Shown here: positions 1 through 6,351 of the stretch, piece after piece
Layout of the letters: each line of letters opens with the position of its first letter
Position numbering within the stretch: position 1 is the first letter of the stretch
Source of the DNA: Clostridiales bacterium UBA4959
GTDB taxonomy: Bacteria > Bacillota > Clostridia > Oscillospirales > CAG-272
Reading direction: 5' to 3'
Assembly (NCBI GenBank): GCA_002397345.1
Contig: DHAH01000164.1
Coordinates: 18,170-27,169, forward strand
Length of the DNA: 9,000 bases
Program-made: the position numbers and the translations under genes
The notes under the pieces: model-generated
Told to the model about the DNA's origin: nothing
What the model saw: only the letters and a program-made list of their open reading frames with translations
The model's database searches: none

Positions 1-160
1 AATGCTGCCGCAGGTTATAACCGCGTCAAAAAAACGGTAAAGAGTGATGTTGTTAATCATATATTTTTAAAAATGAAGTTGGGCCCCCGTCTGGTTCCCT
101 CTCCCAGACGGGGGGCTTAGTTTCTCAAAGCCATTAAAGTTTTTGGGGTCTGGGGACATC
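1..160. other. Left-edge non-coding region
   Basis: I find no supportable gene here. The stretch contains a short perfect palindrome, GGTTATAACC (13-22), an A/T-rich patch at about 55-75, and the GC-rich hairpin annotated separately at 84-114. A second small inverted repeat, GGACAT/ATGTCC with a 3-nt loop (154-168), straddles the stop codon of the leftward transporter gene. Most of the region is probably the 3' flank of that gene; what lies to its left is outside the window. Confidence 0.6.
84..114 (-). terminator. GC-rich hairpin downstream of the MFS gene, possible terminator
   Basis: An 11-bp perfect stem (CCCCCGTCTGG paired with CCAGACGGGGG) closes a 9-nt loop, about 45 nt past the stop codon of the leftward MFS gene. 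On the minus strand the stem is followed by CCCAACTTC and only then by a run of five T, so the U-tract is displaced. It is therefore a plausible but imperfect intrinsic terminator for the leftward genes. It could instead be a structured 3' end or a dispersed repeat. On the plus strand there is no useful T-run after it. Confidence 0.45.
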
Positions 161-1369
161 TTATGTCCTCGCGGCGTTTCCCTGTTCGCCGCTCCGATAA
201 AACGCCGCCGATACCGCGCCGAGCAGCGCGTATGCCGCCGCGAAATACAGACCCACACCAAGATTATCACCCGGTGTGAACGCGCCCGCCACCAGCGCGC
301 CTGCGAGCTGCACTACATACAATAAAAGCAGCGCCGAACTTGACGCGAGCAGCGTGTTGCTCGGAATCAGCCTGCACAGCTCGCCGATGCACATCGGTAT
401 GACCGCGCCGCCCACAATCCCGGCGAAGAACGCGGCGACGCACATGCCGACTGCGCTGCCTGTGATGACACCGATCGTCGTTATCACCGTGGTGAGCGCC
501 ATGCCGCCTACAATGAAGAACTTCAGGTTTAGTTTAATGCGCGGCGCGGTGAGCCGGCTGATAACAATACCCGCCCAAAATACCGACAGCGACAGCGCGG
601 CAAGCGTGTCTGATTTAAAATCTACGGATATGTACTGTGCCATGCGGAAGGTTATTACATTCAAATACGCGCCGTAGAGCGCTGTTGTCAGCAGCAGCGG
701 CACAGCGCCCGCGCGGATGAAGCCCGCAAGCTCGGAGAGGTTAAGCCGCGCGGGAACGACGAGCGTCGCGGGCGATTTCCGCTTGATTTGCGCGAAGCCC
801 AGCCCGTTTATTATAAGCAGCACCGCGGCCAGCCCCGCGAGCAGATAAGCGGTCAGCCTTACCCCGTCTCCCCCTGTTCCGGCACCGCCGGACGAGAATC
901 CCGCAGCGAAACGTATCATAAACGGCCCCAAAATGCCGCCGATCCCATAAAACGCGTGCAGCATACCCATATTGCGCTGCAGCTTCTCGGGCGCGCTCAC
1001 GTCGGCGATAAGGCTCGAGCCGATCGCGTCGATAAAGCCGAACGCCATACCCAGCAGCGCGTACAGACATAGGAACAACGGATACGCAGGCATCATACCG
1101 ATGAGCGAAAACGACAGAGCGACAGCGCCGACGGCTATAACATAAAGCAAATTTTTAGTTATTTTAATCCAGCCGGAAAGCAGCGGACACAGCCCCGCCG
1201 CCATACCAAAACTCGCCGCCGCGCTGATGAAACTCTGCTCGAACGCTCCGATACCGTAATACGCCGAAAATTCGGTGAGCAGCGCACCCTGCGTTGTGTT
1301 GCCCAGCGAAAACATCACCGTCACCGCGAGCGCGCATATTATATAGAAAATTCGCAGTTTATTTGTCAT
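161..1369 (-). CDS. MFS transporter (FucP/GlcP-like)
   Basis: This is a 402-residue polytopic membrane protein of the size expected for a 12-helix major facilitator. Hydrophobic segments run almost throughout, with a central hydrophilic stretch near residues 194-215 that fits the loop between the two six-helix halves. Residues 111-119 (GFIDAIGSS) and 137-149 (LHAFYGIGGILGP) recall the conserved Asp and the LH-FxGxGxxxGP pattern of sugar permeases of the FucP/glucose-galactose type, so a carbohydrate-type substrate is possible; the actual substrate cannot be read from sequence. The ATG lies 2 nt past the rsmI stop. A GGAG 10 nt upstream, inside the rsmI 3' end, serves as ribosome binding site, so translation is probably coupled to rsmI. 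A hairpin at 84-114 may end the transcript. The MFS assignment is firm and the subfamily tentative. Confidence 0.87.
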   Translation of the reverse strand: MTNKLRIFYIICALAVTVMFSLGNTTQGALLTEFSAYYGIGAFEQSFISAAASFGMAAGLCPLLSGWIKITKNLLYVIAVGAVALSFSLIGMMPAYPLFLCLYALLGMAFGFIDAIGSSLIADVSAPEKLQRNMGMLHAFYGIGGILGPFMIRFAAGFSSGGAGTGGDGVRLTAYLLAGLAAVLLIINGLGFAQIKRKSPATLVVPARLNLSELAGFIRAGAVPLLLTTALYGAYLNVITFRMAQYISVDFKSDTLAALSLSVFWAGIVISRLTAPRIKLNLKFFIVGGMALTTVITTIGVITGSAVGMCVAAFFAGIVGGAVIPMCIGELCRLIPSNTLLASSSALLLLYVVQLAGALVAGAFTPGDNLGVGLYFAAAYALLGAVSAAFYRSGEQGNAART

Positions 1370-1371
1370 AA

Positions 1372-2112
1372 TTATTGCGCTCCGCGCGTTTCGTTTTGCA
1401 CGCCTTCAACGACGATAACATATTCGCCGCGCGGTTCGCGTCTATTAAAATATTCCAGCGCCGTATCCGAGTCAAAACGCAATACTTCCTCGCCCGGCTT
1501 AGTCAATTCGCGGCAGATGGTCAGCCGACGGTTGCCCAGCACGGAGCGCAGATCGGAAAGCAGTTCGCGCAGCCGCAGCGGCGACTCATATATAACCAGC
1601 ATGTGACGGCTGTTTTTTATTTCTTCCAACCGTCCGAGCCGCTCTTCCTGCGTATCTCCTATCATCCCTTCGAACGCGAAACGCGACGACGGCAGCCCCG
1701 ACAACATTACGGCGGTGATAGCCGCGCATGCTCCCGGCACAGCGGTCACGGGTATGCCCAGCTCGGCGCAGAGCATGACAAGCTCCTCGCCGGGGTCGGA
1801 TACCGCGGGTGTACCCGCGTCGGTGACAAGCGCGCAGGTCTCGCCCGCCTTCAGCCGCGCGGTTATCTCAGCGCCCCGCGCGCGTGAGTTATCTCCATTA
1901 TAACTTATCATGGGCTTGGTTATACCAAAGTGGCATAATAGCCGCCCGGTCACGCGCGAATCCTCCGCCGCGATGAATTCGACGCCCGACAGCACCGCGA
2001 GAGCGCGCTCGGTTATATCAGCAAGGTTGCCCACAGGCGTCGCGACAAGATAAAGCGTGCCGGGCGTGAGCTTGAATTTTTCGGTTTTAGAATTGTTTGA
2101 TGCGTTTGTCAT
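1372..2112 (-). CDS. rsmI: 16S rRNA (cytidine(1402)-2'-O)-methyltransferase RsmI
   Basis: RsmI transfers a methyl group from SAM to the 2'-hydroxyl of C1402 in the decoding centre of 16S rRNA. The tetrapyrrole-methylase fold is clear: GTLYLVATPVGNLADIT (18-34), AAEDSRVTGRLL (48-59), the SAM-loop motif VTDAGTPAVSDPG (96-108), VPGACA (125-130), YESPLRL (175-181), RELTKPGEE (201-209) and RGEYVIVVEG (228-237). At 246 residues it is shorter than E. coli RsmI (286) and ends just after the last motif, so the small C-terminal helix-turn-helix extension of many homologues is absent. The usual FLPRK-like stretch is replaced by GMIGDTQEER (149-158). No good Shine-Dalgarno precedes the chosen ATG; a start slightly further in, before GTLYL, cannot be excluded. 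It probably shares a transcript with the MFS gene 2 nt downstream. Confidence 0.93.
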   Translation of the reverse strand: MTNASNNSKTEKFKLTPGTLYLVATPVGNLADITERALAVLSGVEFIAAEDSRVTGRLLCHFGITKPMISYNGDNSRARGAEITARLKAGETCALVTDAGTPAVSDPGEELVMLCAELGIPVTAVPGACAAITAVMLSGLPSSRFAFEGMIGDTQEERLGRLEEIKNSRHMLVIYESPLRLRELLSDLRSVLGNRRLTICRELTKPGEEVLRFDSDTALEYFNRREPRGEYVIVVEGVQNETRGAQ

Positions 2113-2181
2113 AGTAAGTTGTATATGTTTCTTTCTTTATAATTATAATATTATTATCATAGAATTCTATAAAACTGCGCC
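2113..2181 (-). promoter_or_regulatory. AT-rich rsmI upstream region with possible -10
   Basis: The minus strand upstream of rsmI is very AT-rich and contains TATAAT-like hexamers, but I see no -35 match at a good distance. A perfect 12-bp palindrome, ATAGAATTCTAT, sits at 2159-2170. A weak rsmI promoter is possible, and so is readthrough from the oxidoreductase gene. Confidence 0.3.
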
Positions 2182-2198
2182 TTCCGCATGGCGCGGAA
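2182..2198 (-). terminator. Weak hairpin after the oxidoreductase gene
   Basis: An inverted repeat (TTCCGC/GCGGAA, 5-nt loop) lies 14 nt past the oxidoreductase stop codon. An overlapping alternative fold (GCGCC/GGCGC) is followed on the minus strand by AGTTTTATAG. Both stems are short and the T-run is interrupted, so at best this is an attenuating terminator that lets some transcription continue into rsmI. Confidence 0.3.
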
Positions 2199-2211
2199 AA
2201 TTCGGCGCGAT

Positions 2212-3324
2212 TCACATACCCGCGCTTTTATACGCGTCGTCCATCACGCGCTGGATATGCGCGGCTTCGCGGAACGAGGGCGAGCAGGGGCGTTCTTCCG
2301 TTACAGCGGATAAAAATGAAAAATAGCTCTCCACATGCCCGCGCAGCCAGCCGACTGGCGCCTTGAAGCTTGGGAACATTCCGCCCGGCGCGGGATAGCG
2401 TCCGACGCACTCGATTTTCGTGAAGCCCCTGTCACCGCCTAACTCTCCGCCCTCACGCGCGCCATCGTAGAACCACAGCCAATTCGGCTCCATCAAATCA
2501 AAGCGCAGCGCGCCGCAGTCGCCGTAAATCTCCAGCGCCAGCTCGTCGTTTGTACCGAATGCCAGTTTGCTCGCTTCAACCGTGCCCATCGCGCCGCAGG
2601 TAAGCTCTGCGATCATATAAAACGCTTCATCAGCATTGGTCTGCCACTCGCTGCCGTCCATACCGCGCCGGGTTTTATGCGCGATTTGAGAGCGCCCGAT
2701 AACAGACGCATATTCGCCGCAGAGGTGATATACAAGATCGAGCGCGTGCGAGCCGAGGTCGAACAGCGTCCCGCCGCCGCAGATGTCGCGGTTTTGTTTC
2801 CAGCCGGCGTTTTTATTCGGATCCGCGGCGCTGGAATGGCGGTATGCGCAGCGGAAGCTGATGATACGCCCCAACCGCCCCGCGTCGATAATCTGTTTGG
2901 CGCGCATTATCGGTGTGAAAAAGCGATTGTGGAACACGACCTGCGCTCTGATGCCCTTCTCCTCGGCGAGCGCGGCGATCTCGTCCGCCATCTCAGGCGT
3001 GACGCAAAGCGGTTTTTCACAGTAAATAGCCTTCCCCGCCGCGATAGCTTTTTTGAGCGTAGCGTAGTGGTATATATTGGGCGTGCAGATGTCGATAACG
3101 TCAATATCCGGATCGTTTATCAGCTCATCTTCGCAGTCGGTCGCAAACCCGCAGCCGACAAAATCCGCCGCTTTTCGCGCGGTTTCGATATGCGCGGTAC
3201 AAACTCCGGCGATTTTCGCTTCAAATGGCAGCGGATTATAATAATATTTCATATTATGCAGCGCATATGAGTGCGTTTTACCCATGGAACCGAAACCTAT
3301 CAGCCCGATATTTATTTTCTTCAT
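2212..3324 (-). CDS. Gfo/Idh/MocA-family NAD(P)-dependent oxidoreductase
   Basis: This 370-residue protein has the usual size and order of a Gfo/Idh/MocA dehydrogenase. An N-terminal Rossmann fold carries the dinucleotide motif GFGSMG (10-15). The family EKP motif follows (YCEKP, 101-105), with Lys104 as the expected active-site lysine. The C-terminal alpha/beta domain contains GGGTLFDLGSH (183-193), where Asp189 and His193 match the conserved catalytic positions. Such enzymes oxidise or reduce sugars, inositols or their derivatives in the cytoplasm with NAD(P); the substrate cannot be told from sequence. A promoter is visible upstream, but the ribosome binding site is weak (GTGA, about 12 nt from ATG). 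The MFS transporter two genes on could supply its substrate, but the intervening rsmI makes this only a suggestion. Confidence 0.92.
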   Translation of the reverse strand: MKKINIGLIGFGSMGKTHSYALHNMKYYYNPLPFEAKIAGVCTAHIETARKAADFVGCGFATDCEDELINDPDIDVIDICTPNIYHYATLKKAIAAGKAIYCEKPLCVTPEMADEIAALAEEKGIRAQVVFHNRFFTPIMRAKQIIDAGRLGRIISFRCAYRHSSAADPNKNAGWKQNRDICGGGTLFDLGSHALDLVYHLCGEYASVIGRSQIAHKTRRGMDGSEWQTNADEAFYMIAELTCGAMGTVEASKLAFGTNDELALEIYGDCGALRFDLMEPNWLWFYDGAREGGELGGDRGFTKIECVGRYPAPGGMFPSFKAPVGWLRGHVESYFSFLSAVTEERPCSPSFREAAHIQRVMDDAYKSAGM

Positions 3325-3385
3325 ATTTTTTTATGTCACTTTCACGTTTTTTGCAAGTATCGGCATTATTACCTTCATAAAGTAT

Positions 3386-3414
3386 ATTATACAGGTAAAA
3401 ATAGAATTTTACAA
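3386..3414 (-). promoter_or_regulatory. Sigma-A promoter of the oxidoreductase gene
   Basis: On the minus strand, a perfect -10 TATAAT (3386-3391) stands 17 nt from a -35 TTGTAA (3409-3414), which matches four of six consensus positions. Transcription would begin near 3379, giving an untranslated leader of about 55 nt. It lies just past the blaR1 terminator, so this gene starts its own transcription unit. Confidence 0.65.
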
Positions 3415-3436
3415 CACAAAAATCGCGTATCCGCAC

Positions 3437-3473
3437 AAAAAAAGCGGAGCGACCGCCGCCGCTCCGCTTTTTT
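3437..3473 (-). terminator. Intrinsic terminator of the blaI-blaR1 operon
   Basis: The GC core GCGGAGCG pairs with CGCTCCGC around an 8-nt loop (3452-3459), and flanking A and T runs extend the stem. On the minus strand it ends in seven T, the classic form for stopping transcription about 50 nt after the blaR1 stop. The plus strand also carries six T, so it is structurally bidirectional, but no plus-strand gene reads into it. Confidence 0.9.
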
Positions 3474-3522
3474 ATATTATTCCGGATACCGTATCGATTC
3501 GCCACGCACGGTATAGTTTATT

Positions 3523-5751
3523 TTACGGCTTTTCACCGTCTTGCTCAGTCGCCGTCGGTTTAGTTTGTTCCGGTGTGAAAATCGCGGGGTCTGTTTCAAG
3601 CCAAAAATCGTTGTCCATGACCCAGTTGCCGTTTTCTTTTACAATTTTATATGTGTACGGTATGCCGACCTCGTCATCGATTGTGACTATAGGAACTGTG
3701 ACCTCAAACCAATCGGAGCCTTTATTTGATATAACAGCTCTGTCGAAATCGGGCGTGTGACCGATACCGAACCCTCTGTCATAATCATAATACAGACTTC
3801 CCTCCGATTCTATAACAATAGGATGCTCCTCATTAAAGAATATCGGATAAACGATATGATTCAACATATCCTCGGAAAATACCGCTTTTAAATTATATTT
3901 GAATCTGTTTATCGTTTTGAAGCTATTCATTAAGATAAGCTCATGATTGCTGTCTTTTAAACTTTTATTAAAGTTTATTTTTTTATTAAAGTCCAAATCA
4001 AGCCCGCCGCCGCCGATCCAATTCTGGACAATTCTGTAATTGGGCAGCAGCTTATCTTTTAATATTTTTATTAAATCGATATCGTCTGTCTTGTCGGCGT
4101 CTTTTTCCGCCGTGACAGGCGTAACAAGCAGGGTTTCAAAATCCGCCGACATTTTTATGTTCCGCGCTATATATTCGAGCAGCTCGTCGGTCACGCTGTA
4201 GTCGCGGTCAAACGAGATCACCGCATACGATAATAAATCAGTGTCGTAAACAAGCACCGCGGAGAAACTGTATTCGTCGCGTTCCGACCCGCCGTCTTGC
4301 GGTATGCTGACATTCACTTTATCCACCGCGGCAACGGCTGCGCCGTTTGTGCCAACGGTTTTATAACCGCTGTCCCAATCGATTAGGTTGGAATTCATAA
4401 AATCGCTGTAGACCATGTGGTAAAAACGATCCTCGGGTACATCGGGGTAAAGGATAAACGCATTGTACGAAACCGACGCGATTAATTTATCGTTTTCATA
4501 AATATCAAACACCGGCGCTTCCGGGTGATACCATTGCCGTTCTTCTGTAACGTTTCTGATTTCCCATTCTTTTGGCAGGTTTATATCGAGTATCGCCTTG
4601 GTCACGCCGCCGGTCAGCGGTCTGATTGAATTATTTATATTTATTTTTTGTTTTTTATATTTATTAACTTCGTCATTTTCGGCGCTTGCGTTTTCGGTTT
4701 CGTCAACACCGGCGTTTACGTTTTCGATGCTGCAGCCGATTATAACTCCCGCCGTGGCGCACAACAGTACGGCGAGCGCGATAATCAATACGCCGCGCCT
4801 CTTTTTGCCGCCGTCGAGGATGCCCGCGAGCCGCTGACGCACAGCGCTCGATTTCGGATTGAACTGCGTGGTAAGCTCACCCGTTTCACGCGCACGATGT
4901 TTTATGATGTCGAGCATCACGCCGCCGTATGAGAGTCGCGCGGCGTCATCAAGCCCCGCAAGCACCGCTTCGTCGCAGGACAGTTCCATTTCCGCGTTGC
5001 AATGCTCCGCCGCGATATGCGCAAACGGGTTAAACCAGTGCAAAGCGCGCGCGGCAAGGCACGCGAGCTTCAGCCACAGGTCGCCGCGTTTGTGATGGGT
5101 CAGTTCGTGTGCCAGCACGCCGTCAAACGCAGCGTCCGGTAAATCAAAATCGGGCAGCAGGATCGTCCGCTTGAAAAAGCCCAGCAGCATGGGGCTGACC
5201 GCTTCATCGCTGACGCGCAGCTCCGGCGGGCGTTTTATATGCAGCCGCTCGCATAATAATGTGTACTGTGCTATAATCGCAACCGGTGCAGGAGCAGCCG
5301 TTTTAATAAGCTGGCGAGCGCGGCGGTTATATACCGCGAGCTTCCAAACCATAAACGCCGCCGCTCCGGCGAGCCAGACAATCGCCGCCGCACGCAGTAT
5401 GTTTTCGGTTTCAATCTTTTTTACCGCCGCAATATCGGGAGCGGTGTCAAGCGGTTTGACCGGCGTTTCAGGCGTTGTTAAAGGAGCCGGTTCGATCACC
5501 TCGGGCGTGATGTCAGGCGTTTCGGCAGGCGTATTGTCACGGACAATTTCTGCCGGAATAGTAAATTTTAATAACGCGGGCAGATTTGCGTCAAACGGCA
5601 CGCAGAGCCGCAGGATCACCGCGCACCATATCACAAACCGGCATTTCGCGGTGAAGCGTTTGCCGTGCAGCCGTGTGAAAAGCAATAAAACCGCAATCAC
5701 CGCCGACATCACAAACGATATTTTTATAACCGATAAAATAACCTCAGCCAT
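3523..5751 (-). CDS. blaR1: BlaR1/MecR1-like M56 membrane metallopeptidase with atypical sensor region
   Basis: This is a signal-transducing membrane zinc protease that would inactivate the BlaI repressor encoded just upstream. Numbered from the ATG at 5751 (742 residues), membrane helices fall near 2-25, 37-53, 119-140 and 319-339. A Pro/Thr/Glu-rich outer loop lies near 68-115. The cytoplasmic protease holds HELTH (215-219), the HEXXH zinc site, and EMELSCDE (254-261) with the third ligand. A basic KKRR precedes the last helix. The outer C-terminal region of about 400 residues shows no SxxK/KTG pattern of a penicillin sensor. It has one domain near 385-536 and a second near 560-720 resembling the IseA DL-endopeptidase inhibitor family (from memory, unverified). 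The ATG overlaps the blaI end by 8 nt; a TTG at 5778 is less likely. The family is sure; the ligand is unknown. Confidence 0.88.
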   Translation of the reverse strand: MAEVILSVIKISFVMSAVIAVLLLFTRLHGKRFTAKCRFVIWCAVILRLCVPFDANLPALLKFTIPAEIVRDNTPAETPDITPEVIEPAPLTTPETPVKPLDTAPDIAAVKKIETENILRAAAIVWLAGAAAFMVWKLAVYNRRARQLIKTAAPAPVAIIAQYTLLCERLHIKRPPELRVSDEAVSPMLLGFFKRTILLPDFDLPDAAFDGVLAHELTHHKRGDLWLKLACLAARALHWFNPFAHIAAEHCNAEMELSCDEAVLAGLDDAARLSYGGVMLDIIKHRARETGELTTQFNPKSSAVRQRLAGILDGGKKRRGVLIIALAVLLCATAGVIIGCSIENVNAGVDETENASAENDEVNKYKKQKININNSIRPLTGGVTKAILDINLPKEWEIRNVTEERQWYHPEAPVFDIYENDKLIASVSYNAFILYPDVPEDRFYHMVYSDFMNSNLIDWDSGYKTVGTNGAAVAAVDKVNVSIPQDGGSERDEYSFSAVLVYDTDLLSYAVISFDRDYSVTDELLEYIARNIKMSADFETLLVTPVTAEKDADKTDDIDLIKILKDKLLPNYRIVQNWIGGGGLDLDFNKKINFNKSLKDSNHELILMNSFKTINRFKYNLKAVFSEDMLNHIVYPIFFNEEHPIVIESEGSLYYDYDRGFGIGHTPDFDRAVISNKGSDWFEVTVPIVTIDDEVGIPYTYKIVKENGNWVMDNDFWLETDPAIFTPEQTKPTATEQDGEKP

Positions 5752-6160
5752 TCTCCCCACCCTGTTTTCTGTTTTCAATTTCGGTGCGTTTCTTGTCGAG
5801 CATATCCGACAATGCGATTATATCGTCGTCGGTTATTTCATCGGTATCAATCAAACTTGCCACCATATCGCGTATCGAACGCCCTGTGCGCCTGACAAGC
5901 CTTGTCGATTGTGACGCGAAATATGCCTCCTCTGTTATAACAGGATAAAATTTGTGGCTGTAGCCGCTGCGGTCGGCGTTTACATAACCTTTATCGCACA
6001 GCCTGTTCAATATTACATGTGCGGTCGGCGTTTTCCACGAATATTTACCGGATAACAGCCGCACTATTTCGCTCGCTTTCAGCGGCAGCCCCGCCGACCA
6101 CAACGTGCGCATTATGTCAAGCTCCGCGTCCGACAACCGTTCGGTGATTTTTTCGCCCAT
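5744..6160 (-). CDS. blaI: BlaI/MecI/CopY-family transcriptional repressor
   Basis: This 138-residue winged-helix repressor is close to the usual 125-140. Family signatures are LSDAELDIMRTLW (9-21), SWKTPTAHVILNRLCDKGYV (41-60) for the recognition helix and wing, and a C-terminal helical dimerisation part (about 80-125). Its expected role is to bind operator dyads as a dimer, silencing its own operon until the co-encoded protease causes its cleavage. The ATG at 6160 is chosen because AAGGGGTG lies 7 nt upstream. An in-frame ATG at 6211 lies upstream of the predicted transcription start, abutting the -10 box, so it cannot be used from that promoter. The blaR1 start overlaps the 3' end. Target genes beyond its own operon are unknown; no beta-lactamase gene is in the window. 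Confidence 0.92.
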   Translation of the reverse strand: MGEKITERLSDAELDIMRTLWSAGLPLKASEIVRLLSGKYSWKTPTAHVILNRLCDKGYVNADRSGYSHKFYPVITEEAYFASQSTRLVRRTGRSIRDMVASLIDTDEITDDDIIALSDMLDKKRTEIENRKQGGENG

Positions 6161-6189
6161 CAAGGATTCACCCCTTAATAATAATCTTG

Positions 6190-6204
6190 TAGACAATCTG
6201 TCTA
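6190..6204. promoter_or_regulatory. Candidate BlaI operator at the blaI transcription start
   Basis: An inverted repeat, TAGACA-ATC-TGTCTA, covers roughly +1 to +15 of the predicted blaI transcript (start near 6205). The ACA/TGT core resembles the half-sites of BlaI/MecI operators (TACA/TGTA), although the 3-nt spacer differs from the usual 2 nt. Position and symmetry suggest autorepression by blocking initiation. This is inference from architecture. Confidence 0.6.
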
Positions 6205-6211
6205 TGCACAT

Positions 6212-6241
6212 ATTATATCACAACCGTTGACGTTTTGTCAA
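6212..6241 (-). promoter_or_regulatory. Sigma-A promoter of blaI-blaR1
   Basis: On the minus strand a perfect -35 TTGACA (6236-6241) and a perfect -10 TATAAT (6212-6217) are 18 nt apart. So strong a promoter for a regulatory operon implies tight repression, in line with the dyads that overlap it. Confidence 0.85.
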
Positions 6242-6247
6242 CAGTTG
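6221..6247. promoter_or_regulatory. 27-bp dyad overlapping the blaI -35 box
   Basis: CAAC-C-GTTGAC and GTCAAC-A-GTTG form an 11-bp inverted repeat with one mismatch around a 5-nt centre (6232-6236). Each arm is itself a small palindrome of the form CAACnGTTG, and the two copies begin 18 bp apart. It covers the -35 hexamer and part of the spacer. A repressor site is likely; which regulator binds (BlaI or the divergent Lrp protein) is not evident. Confidence 0.5.
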
Positions 6248-6277
6248 CATGAAATTATTTTAAATTAAAATCCGGTA

Positions 6278-6306
6278 TAGACAAACACATGCCCGCATGA
6301 TATAAT
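6278..6306 (+). promoter_or_regulatory. Sigma-A promoter of the Lrp-aminotransferase operon
   Basis: The -35 TAGACA (6278-6283, five of six matches) and perfect -10 TATAAT (6301-6306) are 17 nt apart, giving a start near 6313 and a leader of about 39 nt. The -35 hexamer has the same sequence as one half of the dyad at the blaI start. Confidence 0.8.
6288..6299. promoter_or_regulatory. Palindrome in the spacer of the Lrp promoter
   Basis: CATGC-CC-GCATG is a perfect 5-bp inverted repeat lying entirely between the -35 and -10 boxes of the plus-strand promoter. That position suits steric control of the promoter, for example autoregulation by the encoded Lrp-family protein. It is short, so chance cannot be excluded. 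Confidence 0.4.
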
Positions 6307-6351
6307 AAACTTTAATTTATATTAATATTTATCGTCTGGAGATATATTAAA

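Noticed and set aside
84..114. tRNA or small-RNA gene at the GC-rich hairpin
   Set aside because: Only one stem-loop is present; no cloverleaf arms, anticodon stem or CCA end can be drawn.
1375..1887. Plus-strand open frame opposite rsmI
   Set aside because: A shadow of the rsmI coding sequence, without a family signature or ribosome binding site.
2677..3270. Plus-strand open frame of 197 codons opposite the oxidoreductase
   Set aside because: Antisense to the conserved NAD-binding and catalytic motifs of the oxidoreductase, with no domain of its own.
5752..5778. Longer blaR1 reading frame from a TTG at 5778
   Set aside because: TTG is a rare start. The ATG at 5751 has a G-rich ribosome binding site, overlaps the blaI stop in the usual coupled way, and begins just before the first membrane helix.
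5171..5914. Plus-strand open frame of 247 codons opposite blaR1/blaI
   Set aside because: It is antisense to two well-supported genes, has a composition typical of a complementary-frame shadow, and has no recognisable domain.
3523..6160. Beta-lactam resistance locus
   Set aside because: The regulator pair is BlaI/BlaR1-like, but there is no beta-lactamase or penicillin-binding-protein gene in the window and the sensor lacks penicillin-binding motifs.
6161..6211. Longer blaI reading frame from an ATG at 6211
   Set aside because: That ATG abuts the perfect -10 box and lies upstream of the predicted transcript start. The ATG at 6160 has a near-consensus ribosome binding site and begins at the family's normal N-terminus.
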